64,000 nucleotides of DNA from Stenotrophomonas maltophilia (GCF_004920835.1 NZ_QFHO01000017.1:28165-92164), one strand, 5' to 3'; counted from the stretch's first letter, positions 46,843 to 57,406 are shown. Notes: a model not told the origin generated them from the letters alone. Made by a program: numbers and translations.

Positions 46843-47399
46843 GACGATGCTCCGGCAAGTGGTGGATGATCTGAAGGCCGGGACCAGCGCCGGGCCGCGG
46901 CACACAGGAGCGACAGAGCAATGCTCCAGCCCATGCCGAGCACCAGCAGCCCCTGCCAGGCGGGCGCCCGGAACTGCACCGCCTCGAAACCCCGGGAGGC
47001 CGAGAGATAGGCCAGTGGCGCGAGCAGCAGGCCGAACAGGATCGGCAGTGCGGGGTGCCGCAGCAGGAAGCGCATCGAGGTGGTCAGCGTCATCGCGAAC
47101 GCGGCCCACAGCGCCATGATCCACGGCGGCGGTGCGCAGCCGTGCGATGCCGCCGCATAGCGCACCATGCCGCTGGCCGCTGCGCTGGCATCCACCAGCC
47201 AGGCGCAGGCCAGCGCAACCAGCAACAGGCGAAGGTCCACGATCGGCCTGGGGGATGTCAGCAACTGGCTGGCCACGTAGAGGCTGGCCGCCAACAGCGC
47301 TGGCCACTGCCAGCCGCGCCCGGCACCGGTCACCGCGCACAGCCAGACCAGCTGGTTGCCGATGAGGTTGGCCCAGAATCGGCGCATTTCAGTGGCCAT
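46839..47399 (-). CDS. DUF2878 membrane protein
   Basis: 186 residues from MATEMRRFWA. FWANLIGNQLVWLCAVTGAG and a following six-helix pattern fit DUF2878, a family almost always next to CFA synthase and DUF1365 genes. Function unknown. It overlaps the CFA synthase stop by 11 bases. Confidence 0.8.
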   Translation of the reverse strand: MATEMRRFWANLIGNQLVWLCAVTGAGRGWQWPALLAASLYVASQLLTSPRPIVDLRLLLVALACAWLVDASAAASGMVRYAAASHGCAPPPWIMALWAAFAMTLTTSMRFLLRHPALPILFGLLLAPLAYLSASRGFEAVQFRAPAWQGLLVLGMGWSIALSLLCAAARRWSRPSDHPPLAGASS

Positions 47400-48648
47400 C
47401 GCTCGCCGCCGCCATAAGCCGATGGCCCGGACGCGCCAGCAACAGATGCGACACGCCGATCGAACGCTCCAGGAAGCCCCCCTCGCAGTACGCCAGATAG
47501 AACTCCCACAGACGGCAGAAGCGCGCGTCGAAGCCCTGCGCATGCACCGCAGGCAGCTGGGCGAGGAAGCGATGGCGCCATGCACGCAGGGTCAGCGCGT
47601 AGGAATGGCCGAAATCCTGCTGTGCGATCAGCTGCAGGTCGCTGACCCGGGTCTTGGCCGCCATGATCGCGTTGATCGAGGGAATGAAGCTGCCCGGGAA
47701 TACGTAGCGCTTGATGTAATCAACACTGCGTCGCGCCTGTTCGTAGCGCTGGTCCTCGATGGTGATGGCCTGCAGCAGTGCCACGCCGTCCGGCTTCAGC
47801 AGGCGCTGCAGCGTGGCCATGTAGGTATCCAGGTACTCGGCACCAATGGCTTCGATCATCTCGATCGACACCAGCTTGTCGTAGCGGCCCTGCAGGTCCC
47901 GATAGTCCTGCATCAACAGGGTGACGCGCCCCTGCAGGCCGGCAGCCTTTACACGTTCCGTGGCCAGTGCGTGCTGCTCGGCGGAAATGGTGGTGGTGGT
48001 GACGTGACAGCCATAGTGCTGGGCCGCATGCACGGCGAAACCGCCCCAGCCGGTGCCGATCTCGACTACGTGGTCGCCGGGCTTGAGTTGCAGCTGATGG
48101 CAGATGCGGTCCAGTTTGCGTCGCGACGCCGTCTCCAGCGATTCACTGTCATCTGCGAACAGGGCAGAGGAATACATCATGTCCCGCGACAGGAACAGCG
48201 CGAAGAAGTCGTTGCCGAGGTCGTAGTGCGCCGCGATGTTGCGGCGACTGCCTTCACGGCTGTTGCGGCGCAGGCGGTTCCAGCCGCGCAGCAGCCAGCC
48301 GCCCACGCGGGCCGGGCCGTGCTCCATGCTGTCGAGCAGATCGCGGTTGCGTACCAGCAGCCGCACCAGTGCCACCAGATCATCGCAGTGCCAGTCGCCG
48401 TGGATGTAGCTCTCGCCAGCGCCGACGCTGCCCTGTGCAGCCACTTTTCGATAGAACGCCGGATCGTCGATGGTGACCGTGACCTGCAGCTCGCCGCGGG
48501 CTTCACCCAGCCAGACCTCACCCAGCGCATCGCGCACGCACAGATGGCCGTCGCGCAGGGGCGCCAGCTGCGCCAGCAGGCGCCTGCGCAGGAAAACGTC
48601 GAGCGTGCCCGGCTGTGGCAGGGCTACCGAGGGATTCATCTCGTTCAT
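47389..48648 (-). CDS. Cyclopropane-fatty-acyl-phospholipid synthase
   Basis: 419 residues from MNEMNPSVAL. N-terminal lipid-binding domain with ESYIHGDW (about 79), then AAHYDLGNDFFALFLSRDMMYSSA, SAM site VVEIGTGWGGFAVHAA and the bicarbonate-site VSIEMIEAIG (about 262). C-terminal FCRLWEFYLAYCEGGF. It methylates cis double bonds of membrane phospholipids. Part of the sigma/ChrR-linked operon. Confidence 0.93.
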   Translation of the reverse strand: MNEMNPSVALPQPGTLDVFLRRRLLAQLAPLRDGHLCVRDALGEVWLGEARGELQVTVTIDDPAFYRKVAAQGSVGAGESYIHGDWHCDDLVALVRLLVRNRDLLDSMEHGPARVGGWLLRGWNRLRRNSREGSRRNIAAHYDLGNDFFALFLSRDMMYSSALFADDSESLETASRRKLDRICHQLQLKPGDHVVEIGTGWGGFAVHAAQHYGCHVTTTTISAEQHALATERVKAAGLQGRVTLLMQDYRDLQGRYDKLVSIEMIEAIGAEYLDTYMATLQRLLKPDGVALLQAITIEDQRYEQARRSVDYIKRYVFPGSFIPSINAIMAAKTRVSDLQLIAQQDFGHSYALTLRAWRHRFLAQLPAVHAQGFDARFCRLWEFYLAYCEGGFLERSIGVSHLLLARPGHRLMAAASDGH

Positions 48649-49412
48649 CGTGGTTTCTCGGCAAGGGAAGGATGGTCGTGCACCGGGTTGCGCTTCAGCC
48701 ACAGGCGCAGCGCATGCCAATGGATGGCGGCCACCACCTGGGTGGTCATCAACGGATAGCAGGCGAGGACGCGCGCAAGGCCGCGTCCGTCCAGCGGGCG
48801 CCGCTGCATGGACTGAGTGGCATCGAACTGTCGCACGCCGTCACGCCACACCTGCATGTGCACGCGCAGGTCCTCGCCGGGCGCGTTGAACCGCCAGTCA
48901 TAGCGGCAATCCATCGCCATGAATGGCGAGACGTGGAAGCATTTGTCGAACTGCCAGCGTAGTGACGCGCCCTCATGGAGCGCGGTCGATGCCGGCAGTA
49001 CGTATGCGTGGCGTTCCTTCCATGGGGTATTGGTGATGTCGGCGACGATGCAGTCCAGCGTGCTGCCGTCAGCCTGGTAGCAGTAGTAGAAGCTGACCGG
49101 GTTGACCACGTGGCCGGCAAAGCGCAGGTGGGTGAGCAGGCGCACGGGCCCGCAGGGGCGGTGGCCGAGGGTGTTGGCGGCGTGGTCGCGCACGGCATCG
49201 GCGAGTGGTTGCGCGGGATTACCGAAGTAGTCGCTGCGCCGGAACTCGGCCAGGTTGCGCCGGTTGACCGACCACAGCCAGCGTCGTGCGAACACGGTCT
49301 CCAGCTCATCAAGATCCAGCAGCAGCTGTGCGACCGGATAGCGGAAGGCATGCGGATGCGGGTGGTGGCGCCGATGCACCACCTGCCCGAAATAGAGTGC
49401 GCTGGCGCTCAC
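48645..49412 (-). CDS. DUF1365 protein
   Basis: 255 residues. ALYFGQVVHRRHHPHPHAF, VRLLTHLRFAGHVVNPVSFYYCY and the FHVSPFMAMDCRYDWRF region define DUF1365, a conserved companion of CFA synthases and the neighbouring flavoprotein. Function unproven; it has been tied to unusual fatty acid formation by context. It overlaps genes on both sides by four bases. Confidence 0.88.
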   Translation of the reverse strand: MSASALYFGQVVHRRHHPHPHAFRYPVAQLLLDLDELETVFARRWLWSVNRRNLAEFRRSDYFGNPAQPLADAVRDHAANTLGHRPCGPVRLLTHLRFAGHVVNPVSFYYCYQADGSTLDCIVADITNTPWKERHAYVLPASTALHEGASLRWQFDKCFHVSPFMAMDCRYDWRFNAPGEDLRVHMQVWRDGVRQFDATQSMQRRPLDGRGLARVLACYPLMTTQVVAAIHWHALRLWLKRNPVHDHPSLAEKPR

Positions 49413-50686
49413 GCGGCGACCTCGCCGAACGCCGGTGCCAATCGATGCGGCTCGCAGGCACGCAGTGCGTCGACCACGCGGTGGGCACTGCGGATGCCGT
49501 CCTCATGGAAGCCCCAGCCCCAATAGGCGCCGGCGAACCATGTATGGCGCCGGCCCTGTAGTTCGCCCCAGCGCTGCTGCGCGCGTACTGCGGCATGGTC
49601 ATGCACCGGGTGCGCGTAACGCAGCGTACGCAGCACCTTGGCCGGTTCGATCGCCTCGCTGCGGTTGAGGGTCACTACCAGCGGAGTGTCACCGGGCAGG
49701 CCCTGCAGCAGGTTCATGCAGTAACTGACCGTGCACGGCGCCGCGGGGTCGCGCGGCACGTGCGCGTTCCAGGCGGCCCAGGCCTTGCGATCGCGTGGCA
49801 GCAGCGATGCATCGGTGTGCAGCACGGCTTCGTTGGGTTGGTAGCGGATGGCACCAAGCACCTCGCGCTCGATGGCATCGGCGTCACCCAGCAGCGCCAG
49901 TGCCTGGTCGCTATGGCAGGCCAGGATCACCTCGTCGAAGCCTTCCACGCCGGCCGCACTGTGCACCCGCGCGCCCCAGGGCGTGCGCTCGACCGAATGC
50001 ACCGGGCACTCCAGTCGTTCGCGCACCTGCCAACGGGCGCGCAAGGCTTCGACATAGCGCGCTGAGCCGCCTTTGACCACCCGCCACGTCGAACGCCCGG
50101 TCATCTGCAGCATCTGGTGATTGGCCATGAACTGGGCCAGATAGCGGGCCGGGAAGTCCATCACGGTAGCGGTTGGCGAAGACCACAGTGCCGAGGCCAT
50201 AGGCAGCAGGTGCTCTTCGATGAAAGCCTCGCCATAGCGCTGGTCGCGCAGGTACTGACCGAGCGTCGGACCCTGGTCTTCCGCCAACAGCAGCGGCGCG
50301 TCGCGGTAGAAGCGGCGCAGGTCGGCCAGCATGCCCCAGAAGCGTGGCGACAGCAGGTTGCGGCGCTGGCAGAACAGGCCGTCCAGCGAGGTGGCGTTAT
50401 ATTCCACGCCGCTGCGCTCGCTGTGCATTGAAAAGCTCATCGTGGTCGGCTGCGAGGCCACGCCCAGCTCATCGAACAAGGCGGTGAGCAGCGGATAGTG
50501 CCGCGGGTTGAAGACGATGAAGCCGGTATCCACGGCCATGCGCCGGCCGCCCACCTGCACGTCATGGGTGTGGGTATGGCCGCCCAGGTAGTCATTGGCT
50601 TCAAACAGCGTGACTTCATGTTCGCCGTGCAGCCACCAGGCGCTGGCCAGGCCTGCAATGCCGGAGCCGATGATCGCGATGCGCAT
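49409..50686 (-). CDS. FAD-dependent amine-oxidase-like oxidoreductase
   Basis: 425 residues from MRIAIIGSGI. Dinucleotide fold GSGIAG (7-12), FAD-contacting EANDYLGGHTHTH, and a C-terminal WFAGAYWGWGFHEDGIRSA. It belongs to the flavin oxidase/desaturase group fused by context to DUF1365 and CFA genes. A fatty-acyl desaturation or isomerisation step is a reasonable inference. It lies one base from the desaturase stop. Confidence 0.87.
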   Translation of the reverse strand: MRIAIIGSGIAGLASAWWLHGEHEVTLFEANDYLGGHTHTHDVQVGGRRMAVDTGFIVFNPRHYPLLTALFDELGVASQPTTMSFSMHSERSGVEYNATSLDGLFCQRRNLLSPRFWGMLADLRRFYRDAPLLLAEDQGPTLGQYLRDQRYGEAFIEEHLLPMASALWSSPTATVMDFPARYLAQFMANHQMLQMTGRSTWRVVKGGSARYVEALRARWQVRERLECPVHSVERTPWGARVHSAAGVEGFDEVILACHSDQALALLGDADAIEREVLGAIRYQPNEAVLHTDASLLPRDRKAWAAWNAHVPRDPAAPCTVSYCMNLLQGLPGDTPLVVTLNRSEAIEPAKVLRTLRYAHPVHDHAAVRAQQRWGELQGRRHTWFAGAYWGWGFHEDGIRSAHRVVDALRACEPHRLAPAFGEVAA

Positions 50687-50687
50687 G

Positions 50688-51638
<951 letters not shown>

Positions 51639-51719
51639 GACGGATCTCGGCTGAAGTCGTGTCTTCCTCTACGCACCAGAACACAGAATGGATGCACTGC
51701 CGTGCAGATCGTTGCCGAT

Positions 51720-52487
51720 TCACCTGGGCGTCACGGCGCAGTCGGCAACGAGCGGTTGCGTCCAGGCCCGTTGCCACTCAGCCGCAGCGCTTTCACGCGG
51801 CGCTGATGCAAACCGCACCACCACCTGTGGGTAGCCGCCCCGCGCATCGCGAAGATTGCTGGTACCACGAAATTCCAGCAGCCGCCGGTCTGCGCTCGCA
51901 TAGACAAGCGACAGGCGGGGTGCGATGCCGCCATACCAGGTGTCCAGGCTGACCTCGATGGACTGGGCATCGATACCCTGCCAGCGTAGCGGCCCGCTGC
52001 GCACCACCTGTACCGGGTAGAAGCGTTGCCGCGCCGGAACCAGAAAAGGCAGCGAGACGCGCTCACCACGCATCAAGGCAGGCCAATGCAGGCGCACTGC
52101 CGCATCGAATCCGGCGTCGATCACAGCATCTGCCGGCAGGGTGAGGCGACGCTGGCGCCGTGCGGAGGCGGCGGCTTCCTTCCAGCCGACCACGACCGTT
52201 CCGCCGTCGGCCACTACCTCCGCCGCCTGGCCGCTGCGCCTGTCCTCCAGGGTGTAGCCGCGCGCCTGTGCCTGCAAGGTGGCGGGCAGGTGCTTGCGTG
52301 CGAAGGGGCGTCCATCCGGACATTGGTACAGCACCCAGCGCTCGGAGCCGTCCTGGGCGGAGCGCTGCCAGTGCAGTTCCCGATAGGCGGCAGCCCCTTG
52401 CGGCGTGGTGGCAACACCTTCGATGCGCAGCCAAGGGCTGGCCAGTGCGGTGCAGGGCAGGCAGAGCAACAGCCAGATGGTGCGCAT
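51720..52487 (-). CDS. Exported protein, unknown (DUF3108-like pattern)
   Basis: 255 residues from MRTIWLLLCL; longer in-frame starts overlap the divergent sigma gene. The signal peptide ends at ALA-SPW (about 19). The mature part is beta-rich, with VDAGFDAAVR-type and ASADRRLLEFRGTSNLRD segments suggesting an outer-membrane-facing barrel or lipocalin-like sheet. No catalytic motif. It lies between the lipid operon and the sigma factor, and is likely part of the same regulon. Confidence 0.65.
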   Translation of the reverse strand: MRTIWLLLCLPCTALASPWLRIEGVATTPQGAAAYRELHWQRSAQDGSERWVLYQCPDGRPFARKHLPATLQAQARGYTLEDRRSGQAAEVVADGGTVVVGWKEAAASARRQRRLTLPADAVIDAGFDAAVRLHWPALMRGERVSLPFLVPARQRFYPVQVVRSGPLRWQGIDAQSIEVSLDTWYGGIAPRLSLVYASADRRLLEFRGTSNLRDARGGYPQVVVRFASAPRESAAAEWQRAWTQPLVADCAVTPR

Positions 52488-52617
52488 GAGGGACAACCTG
52501 TAGGGGGGCTCAAGGCTTACGGTGCAGAGGCGCGGCTGGATGCGCAGCCTGGCTGCATCCAAACGCTGCCCCCAGCCGTAGAGACAACAGACCTTCACCT
52601 GCCCGCCGCGAACGCAG

Positions 52618-53241
52618 ATGTACCCTGACGCCGCCAGCCCTGCCTTCAACTTCGATAGCGTACGCATTGTGTCCAGTTCCCAGCAGCCGAGCAGCGAGCC
52701 GACGAACTGGGCCGGTGACATGGACGGTGTGGCGCGGCTGCGCGACCGCGATTGCTTCATGCGCATCTACGATCATTTCATGCCGCGCCTGTGTGTCTAT
52801 CTGCGAGGTCTGGGTGCGCCCGGGGCAGTGGCCGAGGAGCTCGCGCAGGAGTGTCTGCTAAGGCTGTGGCTGCGCGCAGCCGACTACGACCCTGCGCAGG
52901 CAGCGTTGAGTACCTGGCTGTACCGTATCGCGCGAAACCTGCACATCGACCGGGTACGGCATGAGCGCAGCTGGATGCAGGTGCAGGCTGCGGTGGAGTA
53001 CGCAGCGACGGCAGACGTGGTCGAGCGCAGCAGCGCCGAGCAGTTCGCCGACCAGGCCCGGCTGCGCCAGCGGATCAACGAGCTGCCTGCGGTGCAGGCG
53101 CGACTGGTCCGCATGTCCTATTTCGAGGCCAAGAGCCACGGCGAGATCGCAGAAGCGCTGGGTATGCCGCTGGGCACGGTCAAATCGCATCTGCGGCGCG
53201 CGTTCCTGCAACTGCAATCCAAGGTGGGAGGCGCGCTGTGA
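52618..53241 (+). CDS. ECF sigma factor (RpoE/ECF11-like)
   Basis: 207 residues as drawn; GTG at 52669 gives a more usual N-terminus and is a credible alternative (neither has a good ribosome site). Sigma region 2: YDHFMPRLCVYLRGLG, WLYRIARNLHIDRVRHER. Region 4: VRMSYFEAKSHGEIAEALGMPLGTVKSHLRRA. The stop overlaps the GTG of the ChrR gene. Paired with a ChrR anti-sigma, this class responds to singlet oxygen and activates its own operon and lipid genes. Confidence 0.88.
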   Translation: MYPDAASPAFNFDSVRIVSSSQQPSSEPTNWAGDMDGVARLRDRDCFMRIYDHFMPRLCVYLRGLGAPGAVAEELAQECLLRLWLRAADYDPAQAALSTWLYRIARNLHIDRVRHERSWMQVQAAVEYAATADVVERSSAEQFADQARLRQRINELPAVQARLVRMSYFEAKSHGEIAEALGMPLGTVKSHLRRAFLQLQSKVGGAL

Positions 53242-53918
53242 ATCCGCACCACCATCTTCACGAATCCACCCTGATGAGCTATGCCGCGGGCGCGTTGCCG
53301 GCGCCGCTGAGCATTGTTGCCGGCACGCACCTGGAGCAGTGCCCGCAGTGCCGCCAGCGGCTGCGCGATGCCGAGGCGATCGGTTCGGCGCTGCTGGAGC
53401 AGACACAGCCGCCGCAAGGCGACGGTGATGCGCGTCGGGATGTAATGCGCGAGGCGATGTTGCGGCGCCTGACTACGGAGTCGCCGATCAGTGTTGCAGC
53501 GCCGGCGCGTCCAGTACCGCCAGAACGGCCGGAAGCGGATCCCGATCATCTGCCGGCATCGCTGCATCCTTACTTCGGCACCTCGCTCAGTGGCCTGCGC
53601 TGGCGCTGGATGGCGCCGGGGGTGCATTGCATCCGCGCCGAACAGATGCCTTCACTGATCATGCTGAAGATCGCGCCCGGCAAATGCCTTCCCATGCACA
53701 GCCATGGCCGCAGTGAGCTGACCCAGATCCTGCGTGGCTCCTACAACGATGCCCTCGGGTTGTTCGCGCCGGGCGACGTGGCGGATCTGGATGAGGACGT
53801 GGAGCACCAGCCGGTGACCGCGCCGGGCGTGCCCTGCATCTGCGTATCTGCACTGGACGCACCGCTGGTGTTCAGCGGCTGGCTGGCGCGGAAGATCCAG
53901 CGTTTCGTGAAGCTCTAA
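53238..53918 (+). CDS. chrR: ChrR-type zinc anti-sigma factor
   Basis: 226 residues, GTG start. The N-terminal anti-sigma domain has zinc ligands His6, His31, Cys35 and Cys38, the same positions as in Rhodobacter sphaeroides ChrR. The C-terminal cupin (about 120-215) has His154, His156, Glu160 and His190 as candidate metal ligands. It holds the sigma factor inactive until singlet oxygen or organic peroxide (family knowledge). Translation is coupled to sigma by the overlap. Confidence 0.93.
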   Translation: MNPHHHLHESTLMSYAAGALPAPLSIVAGTHLEQCPQCRQRLRDAEAIGSALLEQTQPPQGDGDARRDVMREAMLRRLTTESPISVAAPARPVPPERPEADPDHLPASLHPYFGTSLSGLRWRWMAPGVHCIRAEQMPSLIMLKIAPGKCLPMHSHGRSELTQILRGSYNDALGLFAPGDVADLDEDVEHQPVTAPGVPCICVSALDAPLVFSGWLARKIQRFVKL

Positions 53919-53930
53919 CGGGGTGCTGTG

Positions 53931-54623
53931 ATGAGCGCGATGAAGGGAATGCGCGTGTTGCTGACCGGTGTCGCCGGGCTGGTGGGGCAGGGCGTGGCCA
54001 AGGCCTGCCAGACTTCGCCAAGGGTTGCCAGCCTGACCGCTCTGGTACGGCATCAAGGCAGCCTTGCCGTCGCCGGTGACGAGCTGGTGGTGCCGGACTT
54101 CCTGCGCATCAATGAGCAGCGCGATGATCTGGTTGGCTACGACGCCTGCCTGTACTGCGCAGGCGCGCCACCTGTGGGCACTGCCGAGGCTGAGTACCGG
54201 CGGGTGACCCTGGATACCACGCTCGCCGTCGCGCGCGCCTGGGCCGCTGCGAACCCCCGCGGTTGCTTCCTGTATGTATCTGGCGCAGGCGCGGACCCGC
54301 AAAGCCGGATCATGCCGCTGCGGATCAAGGGCGAAACCGAGCAGGCATTGCGTGCGTTACCGCTCCGGACAGTCATGCTGCGCCCTGGTGGCGTCCGCCC
54401 GGTGGCGGGCACCGGTACCCGGCATGCCCTGCTGAAACCGTTGTACTGGGGTGGTGCACCGCTGATGAAACTGGCAGGGGTGATTACCCCTGGGCTGGTG
54501 ACCAGCAATCTTGCACTGGGCCAGGCGATGATCGCGCTGGCCGGCATGGGCAACCCGCCCGCGACGGTGGAGTGCGCTCAGATCAACCGGATCGCTGCTG
54601 GCGAAGGCGACCCGATGGCCTGA
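53931..54623 (+). CDS. NAD(P)-dependent epimerase/dehydratase-like protein
   Basis: 230 residues (ATG; a GTG one codon earlier is possible). Rossmann motif TGVAGLVGQGV near the start and LYVSGAGAD at about 118. It lacks an evident Tyr-x-x-x-Lys pair, so it may act as an NmrA-like sensor rather than a dehydrogenase. It lies 12 bases after chrR and is probably co-expressed. Confidence 0.78.
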   Translation: MSAMKGMRVLLTGVAGLVGQGVAKACQTSPRVASLTALVRHQGSLAVAGDELVVPDFLRINEQRDDLVGYDACLYCAGAPPVGTAEAEYRRVTLDTTLAVARAWAAANPRGCFLYVSGAGADPQSRIMPLRIKGETEQALRALPLRTVMLRPGGVRPVAGTGTRHALLKPLYWGGAPLMKLAGVITPGLVTSNLALGQAMIALAGMGNPPATVECAQINRIAAGEGDPMA

Positions 54624-54652
54624 TTTCCGCAGGCCTGCGGAAATCAGAACAC

Positions 54653-55138
54653 TCACAGTGCCACCGGATTAGCCTGCCAGACCGAAAAGTTCAGCGCAGC
54701 GGCGAACGATATCCAAGCCAGGTAAGGCAGCAGCATCACCGCGGCACCGCGATGGATGCGCGCGAATGCAAAGATGGTGGCGCAAACAAGTACCAGCAGT
54801 ACAAGAATATCGATGAAAGCGAGGGCGCCCAGCTTCCAGCCGAAGAACAGCCAGCTCCACAGTGCATTGATGGCCAGCTGCAACAGATAGAGCGACAGTG
54901 CTGGCCAGGCCCCGCGCCAGCCGCGTTCACGCCAGACCAGCCACGCTGCAGTCGCCATCATTGCGTAGAGCAGGGTCCATACCGGACCGAACACACGGGC
55001 CGGCGGCGCCCAGGAGGGAAGTACGAGGCTGGCATAGAAGCTGGCGGCTGACGTCGAGGCCCAAGCGCCCAGCGCAGCGGCGGCAAACGTGATCGCGATC
55101 CAACCCAGCAGGCCAGCACCTTGCGTGCTCCTCTTCAT
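54653..55138 (-). CDS. tspO: TspO/MBR-family tryptophan-rich protein
   Basis: 161 residues from MKRSTQGAGL; GGAG lies 9 bases ahead, whereas the earlier ATG abuts it. Five membrane helices with PSWAPPARVFGPVWTLLYAMMA, LLQLAINALWSWLFF and a Trp-rich final loop FSVWQANP. Binds porphyrins or sterols; bacterial TspO is linked to light, oxygen and porphyrin control. Its place beside sigma/ChrR fits a photo-oxidative role (inference). Confidence 0.88.
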   Translation of the reverse strand: MKRSTQGAGLLGWIAITFAAAALGAWASTSAASFYASLVLPSWAPPARVFGPVWTLLYAMMATAAWLVWRERGWRGAWPALSLYLLQLAINALWSWLFFGWKLGALAFIDILVLLVLVCATIFAFARIHRGAAVMLLPYLAWISFAAALNFSVWQANPVAL

Positions 55139-55210
55139 TGCATGCATCTCCTGAATAGGTATGCCGACGCATACGCACAAGCGCGGCAGATGGATGCGGT
55201 ACGGGCACCT

Positions 55211-57406
55211 TCAGTCCGAAGAACTGGCGGCGCCTGTTCCCTGGCTCGTCGGCAACAGTGAAGGCCGCTGATCGAACCACTCGCGTGCCTTGGCCAGATG
55301 CCACTGGCGATGGTCGCCATCCAGCTCGATGCCGGCACCGAGCAGTCCCCAGCGCAGGTAGAGATCGCCACGCTTGCGCTGTTCCAGCAGATCCAGCCGC
55401 GCGCGCACCGAAAGACGATCGTTCTCGGCCTGCAGGCCGTCGATCACCAGATGACCCGGGCGCCAGCGCAGCGTGGCCCGCGCATCGACCTGCCCGGAAT
55501 CCAGCAGGGACAGGGTCCAGCGCGGGTAGTCGGTGCGTTCGGCAAACAGTGCCAGCAGTGGCCGTGCGTCACTCAAGGTCAGGTCGGTAGTGGCATCCAC
55601 CTGGAACGGCGATTGAGCATCGATGCGCCCGCGCTTGAAGGCGGCGCGTCCTTTCCACGCCGTAGTGCGCTCGCTGCCCGCCACCTGCACATTGCGCAGT
55701 TCCACCGTGGTTCCGGACAGATCGAAGTGGCGCTGGTTGAAGTCGCCGCGTCGAAGCGTGGCATTCACGTCGAGGTCACCGCCCATGTCCAGGCCCGCGA
55801 CCTTCGCGCTGGCGTTGCGACCCTGCAGGCGCGCGGTGCCGTGGCCGACGCGGCCGTCGGTGTCGAGCGTGGCGTCACCACTGAGGCTGCCGGTGCCGCG
55901 CAGCAGCCGCACCTGTTGAGAGCCAAGGTAACGGTTGTAGGCGGCCAGGTCCGGGATGGTCGCTTCACTGAAGCGCAGCCGCGCGCGAACGCCCTTGCGC
56001 AGTTCCTGCAGGCGGCCGTCGCCGGTAAGGTCCACGGCCAGGTCGCGCCCATCGAACAGCCGCACGTTCCTGGCATCGCTGGGGCGCGCGGTGAAGCGCG
56101 GCAGCCGGATCGCCAGCTGTGCCTGAGTGGGTGTCCCGGCCTTCAGCTCGCCATGCGCGCTGGCCGTGCCGGCCAGACGCACGCCGGCCACTTCGGCCAC
56201 GGCTGCGGCCGAGGGAATATCCACGGTGCTGCCTTCGATCAGTTCACCATTGCGCAGGCGTAGATCCGCCTTCAGCGTGCCGCCGCCATCCAGCTGCAGC
56301 CACGATTTGCGTACGAACAGGGCAGGGATCCAGTTGAGCGAGGTGAAGGTCCATTCGCCGCGCACGGTGCCGGAGCTGCGTTCCAGCAGCTGGGCAGGGT
56401 GCTGGAATGGAATCTCACGCCCGGTGATGTGCAGGTTGGCATCGATGCCAGCGGCCGAATCAGGGCGTGGCGGCAGGCGTGCCTGCAGGCGCATGTCGTT
56501 GGCCACATTGAGCTGCAGGGCCAGCAGGCCACGATCCGGCGCGCCGTCTCCGAGGTAGAGCGGAACCTGCCAGAGCGCGTGGTCACCAGGTTGCAGCTGG
56601 CCGTCCAACAGGTGGACCGCCAGTTGCAGGCGACCCGGAACCGGCGAGCTGGAGATGCGGGGCGTCTGCGCGTCCGTATCCATGCGCAGACCCTGGCTGC
56701 GCGCGTCCACATCAAGTTGTGCATGCAGCAACTTCAATTTGGCAAGGCCAGGCGCCTGGTCGCGATAGTGGCGCGGATAGCTGAAGTGCGCTGTCAGATC
56801 CATGTCGCCCAGCAGCTGCACGCCGTCATAGCTGGTGTCTGCTTTGCTGAACGACACCTCGGAATCGAACAGTTCGGACGGGCCGCCGCGCAGCTGCTTG
56901 AGGAATCCGACCGTGCCCCGGCCCTTGCCGATGATCAGCAGCTTGCCGAGCCGTGCGCTGCGGATGCTGTCGCTATGGATGGCGTCGAAGCGCAGGGTCC
57001 AGCCCCGATCGCTGCGTGGCGGCGACGGAATGGCGTCCTCCACGCGGCTGATTTCGGCCGACACGCCTGTGGCCTGCAATCGGGGAACCCTCACTTCGCG
57101 GCGGAACAGGGGCAGCACGGCCAAGCGAGCGCTGGCACGCTCGGCGTGCAGCACGTAGACGGTGTGGTTGACGTGGCCGCGCATGTGCACGTTCCAGGCA
57201 ATGACGTGGCCGGGCAGCAGCGTGATGGCCGGGCCGGTAGTCATCACGAACTTATGCGGCTTGCGGTTGGTGACCTGGTCGAACAGCGGGCTGTTGAGGA
57301 AGATGTTGCCGGCCAGCAGGTAGAGTACGTACACGCCCAGCAGGCTGTAGCCAGCGACGCGCCATCGGCGGAACCGGTGTGGAGTGCGTGCGGGAGTAGG
57401 GGGCAT
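55211..57406 (-). CDS. AsmA-like membrane-anchored periplasmic protein
   Basis: 731 residues from the ATG at 57406; a TTG at 57436 is a weaker alternative. One N-terminal helix (about 18-38) anchors a long beta-strand-rich periplasmic region with repeated GDxxL/VxATL strand patterns, typical of AsmA/TamB/DUF748 proteins that form hydrophobic grooves for phospholipid transport between membranes. No catalytic residues. Lies downstream of tspO on the same strand. Confidence 0.72.
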   Translation of the reverse strand: MPPTPARTPHRFRRWRVAGYSLLGVYVLYLLAGNIFLNSPLFDQVTNRKPHKFVMTTGPAITLLPGHVIAWNVHMRGHVNHTVYVLHAERASARLAVLPLFRREVRVPRLQATGVSAEISRVEDAIPSPPRSDRGWTLRFDAIHSDSIRSARLGKLLIIGKGRGTVGFLKQLRGGPSELFDSEVSFSKADTSYDGVQLLGDMDLTAHFSYPRHYRDQAPGLAKLKLLHAQLDVDARSQGLRMDTDAQTPRISSSPVPGRLQLAVHLLDGQLQPGDHALWQVPLYLGDGAPDRGLLALQLNVANDMRLQARLPPRPDSAAGIDANLHITGREIPFQHPAQLLERSSGTVRGEWTFTSLNWIPALFVRKSWLQLDGGGTLKADLRLRNGELIEGSTVDIPSAAAVAEVAGVRLAGTASAHGELKAGTPTQAQLAIRLPRFTARPSDARNVRLFDGRDLAVDLTGDGRLQELRKGVRARLRFSEATIPDLAAYNRYLGSQQVRLLRGTGSLSGDATLDTDGRVGHGTARLQGRNASAKVAGLDMGGDLDVNATLRRGDFNQRHFDLSGTTVELRNVQVAGSERTTAWKGRAAFKRGRIDAQSPFQVDATTDLTLSDARPLLALFAERTDYPRWTLSLLDSGQVDARATLRWRPGHLVIDGLQAENDRLSVRARLDLLEQRKRGDLYLRWGLLGAGIELDGDHRQWHLAKAREWFDQRPSLLPTSQGTGAASSSD

